Positions 27,694 through 36,545 of a stretch of DNA of 64,000 nt are shown in pieces; within the stretch, counting starts at the first letter, position 1, and each line of letters starts with the position of its first letter. A model generated the notes under the pieces. The model saw nothing but the letters and a program-made list of their open reading frames with translations. It did no database searches and was not told where the DNA came from. The DNA is from Haloarcula vallismortis ATCC 29715. GTDB lineage: Archaea; Halobacteriota; Halobacteria; Halobacteriales; Haloarculaceae. The position numbers and the translations under genes are program-made. Location of the stretch: NCBI RefSeq assembly GCF_000337775.1, contig NZ_AOLQ01000025.1, positions 1 to 64,000 of the forward strand, written 5' to 3'.

Positions 27694-27744
27694 GCCGCTG
27701 GATTGCTGGCCGGTCCAGCGACACGACGCCACACTACAGGCGGC

Positions 27745-28785
27745 TCAGGGTGTGATAACTGCCCGGCCGTCGATCTCCCGGTCTTCCAGCATTTGTGCAA
27801 CGGTGTTCACCTCGCCGAGGTCGTACTGGGTGGTGTGTAGGTCGACCGCGCCGCGGTCGACGAGCGCGACCAGTTCCTGGAGTTCGGTGTACTGACCGAC
27901 GATGTTACCCTGGTAGGCGAATTCGCCGTTAACGAGTGCCTGGGCGGGTTCGTGGATGTGGCCGCCATAACCGATGATGTGGTGGTCGCCGCCGGCGGCA
28001 CAGATGTCGGGCGCGAGCGCCGTCGTCTCGTCGGCCCCGACGAAATCGAGCACCTGTGCGGCACCGACGCCATCACTGATGGTTTCGACCTCGCTGGCGA
28101 CATCCTCGCTTTCGGGGTTGATAGTGTAGTGTGCGCCGAGGTCGGCGGCGAGGTCGCGGGCGGACTGCTTGATGTCGACGGCGACGAGGTCCGCGGCGCA
28201 CATGGCATCGAGACACTGGAGGCCGATGTGACCGAGGCCGCCGATGCCGATGACGACTGCGGTGTCGCCCGGATTGAGTCCGTCGACGGCCTTCTTCGCC
28301 GCGTGATAGGCCGTGATGCCGGCGTCGGCGTGGGGTGCGATGTCGGCCGGGTCGACGCCATCTGGGAGTGGGATGACCGACCGGTCGCTGGTCAGCAGCT
28401 GGTCTGCGAAGCCGCCGTCGGTCGTCAGACCGTTGAACGCGTCGTTCTCGCAGTACATCGTCTCCCCTTGCCGGCACGGTCGGCAGGTCCCACAGGTCTG
28501 GACCGGATGGCAGATGACTTGGTCGCCTTCCGAGACGATGTCGACATCGTCGCCCGTCTCGACGACTGTGCCGGCGTTCTCGTGTCCCAGCGTCATCGGG
28601 AGGTCCTGGGGGACGTACTGCTCCCACATTCCCTCGATGATGTGATTGTCAGTCTGGCACCAGCCGGCCCCTTCGACGTCGACGATGACATCATCTCCGG
28701 ATGCGACCTGTGGCGCGTCTACGTCGTCTATCGAGAGCCCGCTTGACATGTCGTGCGTGTATTCGTGGAGTCTGGCTGCGCGCAT
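27745..28785 (-). CDS. adh: Zinc-dependent alcohol dehydrogenase (MDR family)
   Basis: NAD(P)-dependent medium-chain dehydrogenase, 346 aa. Catalytic zinc ligands are C43 (GWCQTD) and H68/E69 (LGHEN). Structural zinc ligands are C98, C101, C104 and C112. The Rossmann motif GIGGLGHIGLQCLDAM lies near 175-190. It should oxidise an alcohol or reduce an aldehyde; the substrate is not deducible. A reverse-strand box GGTTTATTG lies 26 bp before the start codon, giving a leaderless transcript from 28785. Confidence 0.92.
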   Translation of the reverse strand: MRAARLHEYTHDMSSGLSIDDVDAPQVASGDDVIVDVEGAGWCQTDNHIIEGMWEQYVPQDLPMTLGHENAGTVVETGDDVDIVSEGDQVICHPVQTCGTCRPCRQGETMYCENDAFNGLTTDGGFADQLLTSDRSVIPLPDGVDPADIAPHADAGITAYHAAKKAVDGLNPGDTAVVIGIGGLGHIGLQCLDAMCAADLVAVDIKQSARDLAADLGAHYTINPESEDVASEVETISDGVGAAQVLDFVGADETTALAPDICAAGGDHHIIGYGGHIHEPAQALVNGEFAYQGNIVGQYTELQELVALVDRGAVDLHTTQYDLGEVNTVAQMLEDREIDGRAVITP

Positions 28786-28948
28786 CGTCCTGTGTCCGGA
28801 CGAAACAACAATAAACCCACATTATAAGACATCATATATATTGGCGGCATCGCCCGTTCCACCGTCTGGAAGCGTATCGACCACTCGGACGCTGTCGGTA
28901 GGCGCTCTAGACACAAAGGCCGGTCCGTACAGTGACGTTCGCAGCTAC

Positions 28949-29584
28949 TCAGTCCCGACTGGCCAGCAGCGCGGCTCCAAGCAGTGCCACGACGGCAACG
29001 GGAATCCCCATGCCGGGACCGAAGGCTGACGACGGCGCGGGGCTGGTCGCGCGGATCGGTTCCTGGACCGGTTCGTCAGCCGCGTACTCCCAGACTGCGG
29101 TTTCGTTTTGAACGATGTCGGCATTCGATGACGAGATATCAGCGGGCATCGTCAGGCGGTACTCGACCGCGACGCCGTCGCCGAAGGCCACGTCAGTATC
29201 CTCGTTTGCAGTGACGAACGTCCGGTCTTCGTACGTGACGTTGCCTCCGCTGGCGTTGACCGACACATCGCTTTCCGGGCCGGGGTTCCAGTCCGTGAAC
29301 GTCATCGAGAGGGTGACGTTTTCACCCTCAAGTTCTTGCTCGTACGTGTAGTTCGCCATTCGGCTGGTGTTCACGTCGGCGAGGAGGTACCCTTCGACCG
29401 AATCGTACCCCTCTTGCTGGGCCTGGCTCTGGAGGCCGTCGTACGCCGACGGGGACATTTCGAGAGTCAGGTCGTACTCCGAAACGGTGCCGTCAGCGGC
29501 CACAGTCGAATCAACCGTCGCCGTCACACAGCCGGACAGAACAACGAGGACAGCGAGACCGATCGCAGGGACAATCCGATGCAT
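28949..29584 (-). CDS. Surface lipoprotein with C-terminal membrane segment
   Basis: Protein of 211 aa. The signal peptide ends in the lipobox LSGC (Cys19), so lipid attachment at the N-terminus is likely. The body is beta-rich with several N-x-S/T sequons. The C-terminus has FGPGMG followed by a hydrophobic helix and ASRD, similar to a PGF-CTERM tail but with Met where Phe is expected. It may be anchored at both ends. A TATA-like GGCTTATTCC is about 26 bp upstream of the ATG. No enzymatic motif; function unknown. Confidence 0.8.
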   Translation of the reverse strand: MHRIVPAIGLAVLVVLSGCVTATVDSTVAADGTVSEYDLTLEMSPSAYDGLQSQAQQEGYDSVEGYLLADVNTSRMANYTYEQELEGENVTLSMTFTDWNPGPESDVSVNASGGNVTYEDRTFVTANEDTDVAFGDGVAVEYRLTMPADISSSNADIVQNETAVWEYAADEPVQEPIRATSPAPSSAFGPGMGIPVAVVALLGAALLASRD

Positions 29585-29638
29585 ACCTCACCGAATCGGA
29601 TGCGGTGGAATAAGCCTTGTTACCGATGCCGGTCCGGC

Positions 29639-29881
29639 TCAATGTGTCAGAACCAGTAGCTGGTCGTCAGTCCGGACCAGACAGAAGGGCGAGCCGGGGT
29701 TTCCGAAGGTGTTCGTCCGTTTTTCACTGATAAAGAGCGTCTCGAACTCGTTGCCACAGGCCGGACAGGCGAACCCCTCTCGGTTCGACAGCGTCATTGT
29801 GCCGCGGTCATCTTTCAGCAGCTTGAGCCCGTGTCGGTACTCGTGGACGTCGAAGCTCCCGCTGACATCAAGCTGGTCCAT
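29639..29881 (-). CDS. Small haloarchaeal zinc-finger-like protein
   Basis: Protein of 80 aa with ACPACGNEFETLF (C39, C42) and a further Cys at 67 in GSPFCLVR, plausibly one zinc site completed by a histidine. It resembles small proteins sometimes labelled flagella cluster protein in haloarchaeal genomes; I recall that label but cannot verify it, and nothing here is archaellum-related. A CTTTAGAC box about 26 bp before the start supports ATG 29881. Confidence 0.75.
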   Translation of the reverse strand: MDQLDVSGSFDVHEYRHGLKLLKDDRGTMTLSNREGFACPACGNEFETLFISEKRTNTFGNPGSPFCLVRTDDQLLVLTH

Positions 29882-29923
29882 GCGTGTGAAACGAGCGGCG
29901 GCTGTCTAAAGTTCGTCGGCGAC

Positions 29924-30787
29924 CTACACCAGATTCGCGCCCATGTAGAGCACGACGACGAGGAAGACCCAGACGATGTCGACGAAGTGCCAGTACATCG
30001 ACGCCGTCGAGACGGACGTGTGCCGTTCAGCCGAGTACTGCCCGTAGTACCCGCGGATGAACACAATACCGAGGAGCACAGCGCCCATCGTGACGTGGAG
30101 CCCGTGGAGCCCGGTCAGACCGTAGAACGCGGACCCGTAGACGCCACCACCGATTGTAAAGCCCTCGTGGACGATGAACTCGTAGTACTCGTACACCTGT
30201 CCGCCGATGAAGACGATGCCCAGCAGCAACGTCGCGCCCAGCAGCTTCAGGAACCGGCTGCGGTCCCCGTTCCGGAGCGCGACGTGACTGAAGTGAAGCG
30301 TCGCGGAGCTGGCAATCAGAATCAGCGTGTTGATAATCACCAGCGAGCCAAACACTTCAGGCACTGCCGCTTGTGTCCAGACCTCGCCGCCGCGCACGAT
30401 GAAGTAGTACACGAAGCCAGCGCCGAAGGTGGCGATTTCGCTCCCGAGGAACAGGAGCATCGCGAACTTCAGCGTCTTGTCCGAGTGGTAGTCAGTCCCG
30501 CGCTCCCAGAAGTCAGAGACGAAGGCGTGGTACAGCCAGCCGTAGATGCCGACGAGGAAGAGGCCGACGCTCCCCGCCATCGCTCCGGCCCCGACAGTCT
30601 GGCTGACAAGTGCGTTTTCGCCCATCGAGAGTACGAGCAGAGCCGCGCTGACGTAGATGCCCGAACCACCGATCGCCGTCACAAAGGGCCACCAGCTGGC
30701 CTCGCCGAACCCGTGGGGCCAGTCCTCCGTCGCCGGGAGGTGGTGTTCCCCGTGCCCGTCGTCCGCGTGTTCATCGGAGACACTCAT
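29924..30787 (-). CDS. coxC: Heme-copper oxidase subunit III
   Basis: Subunit III of a terminal cytochrome oxidase, 287 aa with seven membrane segments after a His/Asp-rich N-terminus. Family motifs are FLGSEIATFGAGFVYYF (near 112-128), YGLTGLHGLHVTMGA (near 222-236) and MYWHFVDIVWVFLVVVLY (near 263-280). The other oxidase subunits are not in this window, so this is a split locus. A TATA-like CTTTTAGTATT is about 26 bp upstream. Confidence 0.93.
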   Translation of the reverse strand: MSVSDEHADDGHGEHHLPATEDWPHGFGEASWWPFVTAIGGSGIYVSAALLVLSMGENALVSQTVGAGAMAGSVGLFLVGIYGWLYHAFVSDFWERGTDYHSDKTLKFAMLLFLGSEIATFGAGFVYYFIVRGGEVWTQAAVPEVFGSLVIINTLILIASSATLHFSHVALRNGDRSRFLKLLGATLLLGIVFIGGQVYEYYEFIVHEGFTIGGGVYGSAFYGLTGLHGLHVTMGAVLLGIVFIRGYYGQYSAERHTSVSTASMYWHFVDIVWVFLVVVLYMGANLV

Positions 30788-30920
30788 ACTAGGGCCCTTG
30801 CGAACGGAATACTAAAAGCCCATCCAATTCCCTGCGGACTGTGCCACTCTGAGCCCGATCCGACGGGTGACTCGCCGGCATCCCGGAAGCTACACGGGGG
30901 CGAAGCCCCAACTATCGACG

Positions 30921-32300
30921 ATGACATCTGGGAGGCGTCGTACGGTCGCGCTGGTGGTGTGTGGGCTGGGCTGGCTGGCCGCGACGGGGACGGCGAGCGC
31001 ACACGGCGGTAGTCTCGCTGGCGGCGGTCGAGAGTCACTGACGATACCGACGTGGCTGTTCCTGAGTACCGGTGGCGCGGCCGTCGGCGCGTCGTTTCTG
31101 CTGGCGTCGTTCGTCACCGACCGCGCGTTCATCGAGCGCATCCACGGCTGGGGGCGACCGTTGTCGGGCGGTTTCGAAGGCATCCTGCGGCTCGCTGGGC
31201 AAGTCGTCGGGCTCGCCGGACTCGCCGCAGTGCTCGTCGTCGGCTTCCTCGGACCGACGAACGCCCGGACGAACCTCGCAATACTGCTCGTCTGGGTCGG
31301 CTGGTGGGCCGGGCTGGCGATGACGACGTACCTCGTTGGCAACAGCTGGGCGACGCTCAATCCGTTCAAGACCCTCGCGGGAATCCTCCCGACACTCAAC
31401 CGCAGGTATCCGGCCCGCGTCGGGTCGTGGCCCGCCGTCGGTGGCCTGCTCGTGCTGGTCTGGGTCGAGGTCGTCAGCCCGCTCGCCGACCAGCCGCGAC
31501 TGCTCGCGTCGGTTGTCGCTGGCTACGGCGTGGCGACGCTCGTGGGCGCGTTCATATTCGGCCCCGACGACTGGTTCGCTCACGCTGACCCGGTGGAGCG
31601 GGTGTTTCGCTACTACGGTCGCTTTGCGCCTTTCGGCCGCGACGAGGACGGACTCCGACTCCGGCTCCCCGGCATGGACCTCTCGACGCCGCGGCTTGTC
31701 GACGGTCCTGACGAGGTCGCCTTCGTGGTCGCCCTGCTATGGGTCACGACCTACGACGGGCTGGTCACGACGCCGGCCTGGCGCGACCTGACGACGCCAA
31801 TCGTCGAATCCGGTGTCCCGCCGCATCTCCTGTATCCGGTCGCGCTCGCCATCGGATTCGCCTTCTTCCTCGGCGTGTATCGACTCGCGGTCCGGTTCGC
31901 ACGCGACATATCGGACACGTACCTGGCCCCGGCGGTTCTCGCACAGCGGTTCGCGCCGCCGCTCGTCGCTATCGCCGTCGGCTACCACTTTGCGCACTAC
32001 CTCGGATACTTCCTCGTGCTCGCGCCCTCGCTGGCCATCGCACTCACGTCACCGTTTGCGAACCCGGCGGTCGTGCCGACCGTCGATCTGCCGGCGTGGT
32101 TCGGCGCGCTTGCGCTCGCGTCGGTCATTATCGGTCATCTGGTCGCTATCTGGGTGGCCCACGCCGCCGCGTACGACCTCTTTCCCGCGCGACTGCAAGC
32201 GATTCGGTCGCAGTATCCCTTCATCGCGGTCATGGTGTTCTACACGATGACGAGCCTCTGGGTCGTCTCACAGCCGGAGGTGGCACTCCCACATCTATGA
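30921..32300 (+). CDS. Polytopic haloarchaeal membrane protein next to coxC
   Basis: Protein of 459 aa with about 12 hydrophobic segments. It starts MTSGRRRTVALVVCGLGWLA; the ATASA-type end of the first segment followed by HGG could be a signal peptide. Histidines occur inside late helices (GYHFAHYLGYFLVL near 373-386, and SVIIGHLVAIWVAHAAAY), which could bind metal or heme; this is inference. The gene is divergent from coxC and overlaps the zinc-finger gene downstream by ATGA, so it may belong to oxidase assembly. I recognise no named family. ATG 30921 is preferred over 30867. Confidence 0.75.
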   Translation: MTSGRRRTVALVVCGLGWLAATGTASAHGGSLAGGGRESLTIPTWLFLSTGGAAVGASFLLASFVTDRAFIERIHGWGRPLSGGFEGILRLAGQVVGLAGLAAVLVVGFLGPTNARTNLAILLVWVGWWAGLAMTTYLVGNSWATLNPFKTLAGILPTLNRRYPARVGSWPAVGGLLVLVWVEVVSPLADQPRLLASVVAGYGVATLVGAFIFGPDDWFAHADPVERVFRYYGRFAPFGRDEDGLRLRLPGMDLSTPRLVDGPDEVAFVVALLWVTTYDGLVTTPAWRDLTTPIVESGVPPHLLYPVALAIGFAFFLGVYRLAVRFARDISDTYLAPAVLAQRFAPPLVAIAVGYHFAHYLGYFLVLAPSLAIALTSPFANPAVVPTVDLPAWFGALALASVIIGHLVAIWVAHAAAYDLFPARLQAIRSQYPFIAVMVFYTMTSLWVVSQPEVALPHL

Positions 32301-32605
32301 CTGACACAGCAACCCAACCAGTAGCTGATACGGCAGCGACACGTACCGACGACACAGCCTACGATGTCCCGGCCGACGCCACGGCCCATACATGTTCGTA
32401 CTGCGGCCGGCCGTTCGCCCGCGAGTCTTGGCTCGCGCTCCACCGCGGTCTGGCCCACCCCAACGAACTCGACGACGAGGAGATTGAAGCCTTCCGAGCG
32501 GCCCACGACGAGGAGGAAGAGTCGCTTTCGACGTTCCGACTTCAGGCACTGGGCGCGCTCGTACTCATCTACTTTGGCTTCCTGATGGTGTACGCACTCG
32601 TGTAG
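32297..32605 (+). CDS. Membrane-anchored C2H2 zinc-finger protein
   Basis: Protein of 102 aa. A classical C2H2 finger (C33-x2-C36-x12-H49-x4-H54) sits in HTCSYCGRPFARESWLALHR. An acidic helix follows, then one membrane segment at 80-101 (LGALVLIYFGFLMVYALV). Its ATG overlaps the stop codon of the preceding membrane protein, so the two are probably made together. The finger faces one side of the membrane and more likely serves protein contact than DNA binding. Function unknown. Confidence 0.8.
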   Translation: MTDTATQPVADTAATRTDDTAYDVPADATAHTCSYCGRPFARESWLALHRGLAHPNELDDEEIEAFRAAHDEEEESLSTFRLQALGALVLIYFGFLMVYALV

Positions 32606-32684
32606 TTCCTGGGTGTCACGGCGTCACCGACACAGCGGACGGGAAGCGAAGCGTTGATGGGTCGCAGGTGACCAAAGAATGGGT

Positions 32685-32969
32685 ATGGACCTTCGCGTTA
32701 TCGACAAATCCGACACGGAACTCTCTATCGAAATCGCCGGTGAGGACCACACGTTCATGAACGTCATCAAGGGGGCGCTGCTGGAGACAGAGGGCGTCAC
32801 GGCGGCGACCTACGACGTGAACCCGGAACAGTCCGGTGGCCAGACCGATCCGGTTCTGACCATCAAGACCGAGGAGGGCGTCGACGCGCTTTCCGCCCTC
32901 GAAGACGGAACCGACGCTGTCATCGAGAAGGCAGACAGCTTCACCGACGCGTTCGAAGCCGCCGCGTAA
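32685..32969 (+). CDS. rpoL: DNA-directed RNA polymerase subunit L (Rpo11)
   Basis: Small RNA polymerase subunit that pairs with Rpo3 in the assembly platform, 94 aa. The conserved core [20 protein letters not shown] (residues 19-38) and [20 protein letters not shown] are typical for archaeal L. The start ATG 32685 gives the usual MDLRVI beginning; ATG 32679 adds two residues. It ends 2 bp before the convergent CAP-like gene. Confidence 0.95.
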   Translation: MDLRVIDKSDTELSIEIAGEDHTFMNVIKGALLETEGVTAATYDVNPEQSGGQTDPVLTIKTEEGVDALSALEDGTDAVIEKADSFTDAFEAAA

Positions 32970-32971
32970 TT

Positions 32972-33820
32972 CTAACAGAGCACGTACGTGACGAACACGC
33001 GTTCGTCCGGCCCAACGTGGATGTCGATACCGATCAGCCCGTCATCCGCTCTCTGAATCCTGTTGCCGCGCTCAATGTAGCTGTCGACGAGTGCGGTTGC
33101 CAGCGCTGTCTCGTTTTGATACTGGCTGGGTGACTGCGGCGTCCGGTCGTAAGCCACCTCGTAGCTGACAACGACTGGACGCTCACAGGGGAGGGCAAAC
33201 CGAGAGACCCCCTCGCGCGTCGGCTGCTCGGCGTTATCGTACCGCGCGTCGACACGGCCCTTGTTGTAGTAGGCCGCGGCGTCGTCCATGGTCCCGTTCC
33301 GCGAGACCGTGCCGCCACCGACGCCAGACCGGCGGACGTTGTACACGTCGAGATAGGTGGCCTCAACATCGGCAATCGAGAGCGAGTTGACGCTGTCACC
33401 GCTTCCAGCAGGGGATGCGATCTCCGGTGGACCGGTGGGGGTTTCGGCTGCGAAGCCCGGCAGCGTGATGCCGCCCACAGCAGCGAGTACGATGAGGCCG
33501 AGCAACGCCGCTACGGCGGCGTAGCCGAGCACGTACTTTGTTTCGAGCACGTCCAGCCAGCCGGTCTGTATCTCATCTAGCGGGTCGTCTTCCGGCGGCC
33601 CCGTCCGTCGCTCGAAGTTACTCCCGCCACAGCGTTTGCACGGCGGGGAGTTCTTCTGGTGCTGGCGGCCGCAGTCCAGACAGACCCATCTGGGTCCGCC
33701 CTCGACGACCTCCTCGTTGACCTGCGTCACGGCCTCCTCGAAGGAACCGTGCCCGCAGTTGTCACACGGCGGGTCGTCCTCCTCGTGGGGTTTCCCACAC
33801 CATTCACACCGCCATTTCAT
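32972..33820 (-). CDS. Double zinc-ribbon membrane protein with degenerate CAP-like domain
   Basis: Protein of 282 aa. The cytoplasmic N-terminus has two zinc ribbons (C5/C8/C19/C22 and C47/C50/C61/C64). One membrane segment lies at about 95-120. The external part, 145-282, resembles the CAP (SCP/PR1) fold: YLDVYNVRRSGVGGG with the N-x2-R of that family near its start, DDAAAYYNKGRV, and the end IGIDIHVGPDERVFVTYVLC, which matches the usual CAP ending (hIGhhh...dgrhyvtqhhC). The CAP active histidines are not obvious, so it may be inactive. A TATA-like GGTTTTATCGG is 26 bp upstream. Confidence 0.7.
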   Translation of the reverse strand: MKWRCEWCGKPHEEDDPPCDNCGHGSFEEAVTQVNEEVVEGGPRWVCLDCGRQHQKNSPPCKRCGGSNFERRTGPPEDDPLDEIQTGWLDVLETKYVLGYAAVAALLGLIVLAAVGGITLPGFAAETPTGPPEIASPAGSGDSVNSLSIADVEATYLDVYNVRRSGVGGGTVSRNGTMDDAAAYYNKGRVDARYDNAEQPTREGVSRFALPCERPVVVSYEVAYDRTPQSPSQYQNETALATALVDSYIERGNRIQRADDGLIGIDIHVGPDERVFVTYVLC

Positions 33821-34110
33821 TGTCGATGCTCCGTGTTGGGCCGATAAAACCTGCCCGATGCCAGACTACAGCGCCCTGGCTCTCCGGAGCCGTTCCCCCA
33901 CGGTCGCTCGGGCAGTTGACTCCGCGAGTCCAATCTCCCTCGCGGACAGGTACCAGTGGCTGAAGAATATGTGCCCGCTACCGAAAGCTGATATCGAACG
34001 CCGCGACGCGGCGGAAACCGGGGCTTTCCGCAGCGCCGGAAAAACTGCATCATGCAAAGAAAGAGATAGGTACGGGTATTTACTATTTCGACATTAAGCT
34101 GGAGACGACG
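33821..34110. other. Intergenic region between hisF and CAP-like gene
   Basis: No supported gene. The left end carries the promoter of the CAP-like protein (box near 33846); the rest should contain the hisF 3' end of transcription. Confidence 0.45.
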
Positions 34111-34926
34111 TCACAGCCGGACCGGAATTCCCTTGCTGTCGAGATACTCTTTCGTTTCGGCGATGGAGTACTCACCGAAGTGGAAGATGGAGGCTGCGAG
34201 GCCGGCGTCGGCACCAGCATCGACGAACACTTCTTCCATGTCAGCGGGGCTACCACAGCCCGAGGAGGCGATAACCGGCGTCGAAACGGTGTCACAGACA
34301 GCTTTCATCAGCGGGATGTCGTAGCCGTCCTTGGTTCCGTCAGCGTCGATGGAGTTGACGAACAGTTCGCCGGCACCGCGCTCCTCCGCTTCGGTGGCCC
34401 ACTCGACAACATCCAGCCCGGTTCCCTCGCGGCCCCCTTTGACGGTGCATTCAAACCAGCAGGACTCGCCGTCGACCTCGGTGTAGTACTCGCCCTCATC
34501 GTCAAAGCGCCGGCGGGCGTCGACGGAGATAACGATACACTGGCTCCCGAAGGCTGCCGCGCCCTCGTTGATGAGGTCCGGTTCGGCGATGGCCCCGGAA
34601 TTTATCGACACTTTGTCCGCGCCGGCCCGCAGCGTCTCTTTGATGTCGGCGCGGGTGCGGATACCCCCGCCGACGGTCAGCGGGATGAACACTTCGTCGG
34701 CCACGGCCGAGACCGTATCGAGCATCGTCTCGCGGCCCTCGGCGGAGGCAGTGATGTCCAGAAACACGAACTCGTCGGCTCCTGACTCGTTGTAGGCCTT
34801 GGCCATCTCTACCGGGTCGCCGGTGTACTCCAGGTCCTCGAAGTTGACTCCCGTGTACACCGCCGCGTCCCCGTTTTCGTCTACGTCCACGTCGATGCAG
34901 GGAATGATTCGCTTCGTGAGCGTCAT
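34111..34926 (-). CDS. hisF: Imidazole glycerol phosphate synthase subunit HisF
   Basis: Cyclase subunit of histidine biosynthesis: uses ammonia from HisH to convert PRFAR to imidazole glycerol phosphate and AICAR. The protein is 271 aa, a TIM barrel. Conserved elements are [12 protein letters not shown] (catalytic Asp11), [27 protein letters not shown] (second catalytic Asp) and [15 protein letters not shown]. The C-terminal part has [19 protein letters not shown] 34926 gives the standard MTLTKRI start; the frame stays open seven codons upstream. No other his gene is near, as usual in haloarchaea. Confidence 0.96.
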   Translation of the reverse strand: MTLTKRIIPCIDVDVDENGDAAVYTGVNFEDLEYTGDPVEMAKAYNESGADEFVFLDITASAEGRETMLDTVSAVADEVFIPLTVGGGIRTRADIKETLRAGADKVSINSGAIAEPDLINEGAAAFGSQCIVISVDARRRFDDEGEYYTEVDGESCWFECTVKGGREGTGLDVVEWATEAEERGAGELFVNSIDADGTKDGYDIPLMKAVCDTVSTPVIASSGCGSPADMEEVFVDAGADAGLAASIFHFGEYSIAETKEYLDSKGIPVRL

Positions 34927-35044
34927 TTCTTGGTCGTGGCTTCGCAACAGCGCCGTTTGACCGTTTCGACTGGTGCAAGCGTGGGGCCGACTTGCTCGGT
35001 CGCAATCCGACAGCTACACGTACGACGCTCCAGAATCACCGCCC

Positions 35045-35236
35045 ATGGCAGACGACCACCACGAGGAGGACCGGCCGGATTACGACCCCGAACACGTCGA
35101 ACTGCCCGCGCGGGAACCGCCGCTTCGGTCGACGGCCCCACAGAGCCCGTTCACGATGTCCCAGGTCGGCACGGGTATCGGTGTACTGCTGGTCGGACTG
35201 GTGCTTACGTTCGGCATCGCGCTGGCGCTGGCCTGA
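35045..35236 (+). CDS. Small single-TM haloarchaeal protein
   Basis: Protein of 63 aa: an acidic, His-rich N-terminus (MADDHHEEDRPDYDPEHVEL), a proline stretch, then one membrane segment (VGTGIGVLLVGLVLTFGIAL) at the end. It matches the style of small haloarchaeal membrane proteins of unknown function. The upstream part of the open frame is basic and non-coding in look, so ATG 35045 is chosen. Divergent from hisF. Confidence 0.65.
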   Translation: MADDHHEEDRPDYDPEHVELPAREPPLRSTAPQSPFTMSQVGTGIGVLLVGLVLTFGIALALA

Positions 35237-35267
35237 ACAGGGCGGACTGACCGCGTCGGCCAGTATA

Positions 35268-35285
35268 AATATCAGATCTGATATT
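35268..35285. promoter_or_regulatory. 18-bp perfect palindrome upstream of the FIST/kinase operon
   Basis: AATATCAGATCTGATATT is a perfect 18-bp dyad. It lies about 12 bp upstream of the TATA box AGTATATAGG (35297-35306), which itself is about 27 bp before the FIST start, and it overlaps a second TATA-like AGTATAAAT. The position fits an activator or operator site. Confidence 0.65.
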
Positions 35286-35330
35286 CCTGGGGAGGAGTAT
35301 ATAGGTTTTCACGTCAACAACTGTAGTACG

Positions 35331-36542
35331 ATGCCGCCTCAGTCAGACGCGAGTACGGCGGTCGCTACGGGCACATCAGTGGCGACTGCTGGTAAGCACG
35401 CTGGCCGGGAGGCGACCAGTGCTGCTCGTAACCGGCTAAACGCCGAGCGAGTTGATTTTTGTCAGGTCTTTGCTAGCTCTGAGCTTGACCCCGAAGCCGT
35501 TCTGGCAGGCGTCAATGCGCTCGTCGACGACGAGACGGCCGTCGTCGGCTGTACGGCTGGGGGAGCGTTCACCGAGGAGCGGGCGATGGATACCGGCGTG
35601 GCCGTCACGCTCGTCACCAGTGATTCGTTCCGGTTCGATACGGCCCTTGCTGCTGGCCTCAGCGACAATACCCGCGGGACTGTCAGAGACGCTGTCCGGT
35701 CGCTTCCACAAAATATCGAGGAACCATACCAGTCAGCAATCGTCCTCCACGACGGTCTCGCAGGCGTCGGCGAGCAGTTGTCGTTGTCGGTCCAGCGACG
35801 GCTTGGCCCCTATGTCGAATTCGCAGGTGGGGCAGCATCTGACGGGCTCCGAATGGAGTCGACACCAGTGTTTTGCGATGAATCGGTTGTCGAGGACGCA
35901 GTCGTCCTCGTACTCGTCTCCGGCGAGAAGCGTCCGATCATTACCGTCAACCACGGTCACACCCCCATCTCGGAACCCTGGGAGGTAACCGATGCCTCCG
36001 GAAACATGGTTCACGAACTCAACGGTGAGCCGGCCTTTGAAGTGTGGAAAGACGCCATCCGAGACCACGCTGCGGAGACCTCGGGGATAGCCATCGACGA
36101 CGTCGCGGTCGGTTCAGCGGCGCTCAGGAAGCTCATGGTCGCATACTTGTTCGGCATCGACCAGGGCGAGAGCTACAAAATTCGCTGGCCCCGGACTGCG
36201 ATTGAAGAGACTGGCGCACTGCAGTTCGCCGTCGATATTCCGGAGGGGACTGTCCTCCGGATAATGCATGGCAACAGAGCGGCCCAGATTGCGTCCGTCG
36301 AGCAGGCTGCTGCCGACGCTGTCTCGCTGTGTGACGGGACTATCGCTGGCGCGTTCGTCTACGACTGCGCGTGTCGCCAGGTTCTCTTTGACGACGCGTT
36401 CTCAGCGGCTGTCGATGGGATTACATCGGCCCTGTCGGCCCCGGTCGCTGGGTTTGAGACGTACGGAGAGCTGTGTATGCAGGCTGGCCAACTCAGCGGC
36501 TTTCACAACACGACAACGGTGCTTTTCGCACTGCCGGAGTAA
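35331..36542 (+). CDS. FIST-domain sensory protein
   Basis: Soluble sensor of 403 aa with FIST N and FIST C domains (about 45-230 and 235-385). Markers are AVVGCTAGGAFTEERAMDTG (near 70-89), the FAGGAASDGLRM segment typical of FIST N, and the C-terminal GAFVYDCACRQVLF with FETYGELCMQAGQLSGFHNTT, the pattern of FIST C. FIST proteins are thought to bind small ligands such as amino acids and to work with signalling proteins. The gene lies 3 bp before a histidine kinase gene, so the two should act together. TATA spacing supports ATG 35331 and a leaderless transcript. Confidence 0.88.
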   Translation: MPPQSDASTAVATGTSVATAGKHAGREATSAARNRLNAERVDFCQVFASSELDPEAVLAGVNALVDDETAVVGCTAGGAFTEERAMDTGVAVTLVTSDSFRFDTALAAGLSDNTRGTVRDAVRSLPQNIEEPYQSAIVLHDGLAGVGEQLSLSVQRRLGPYVEFAGGAASDGLRMESTPVFCDESVVEDAVVLVLVSGEKRPIITVNHGHTPISEPWEVTDASGNMVHELNGEPAFEVWKDAIRDHAAETSGIAIDDVAVGSAALRKLMVAYLFGIDQGESYKIRWPRTAIEETGALQFAVDIPEGTVLRIMHGNRAAQIASVEQAAADAVSLCDGTIAGAFVYDCACRQVLFDDAFSAAVDGITSALSAPVAGFETYGELCMQAGQLSGFHNTTTVLFALPE

Positions 36543-36545
36543 TAG

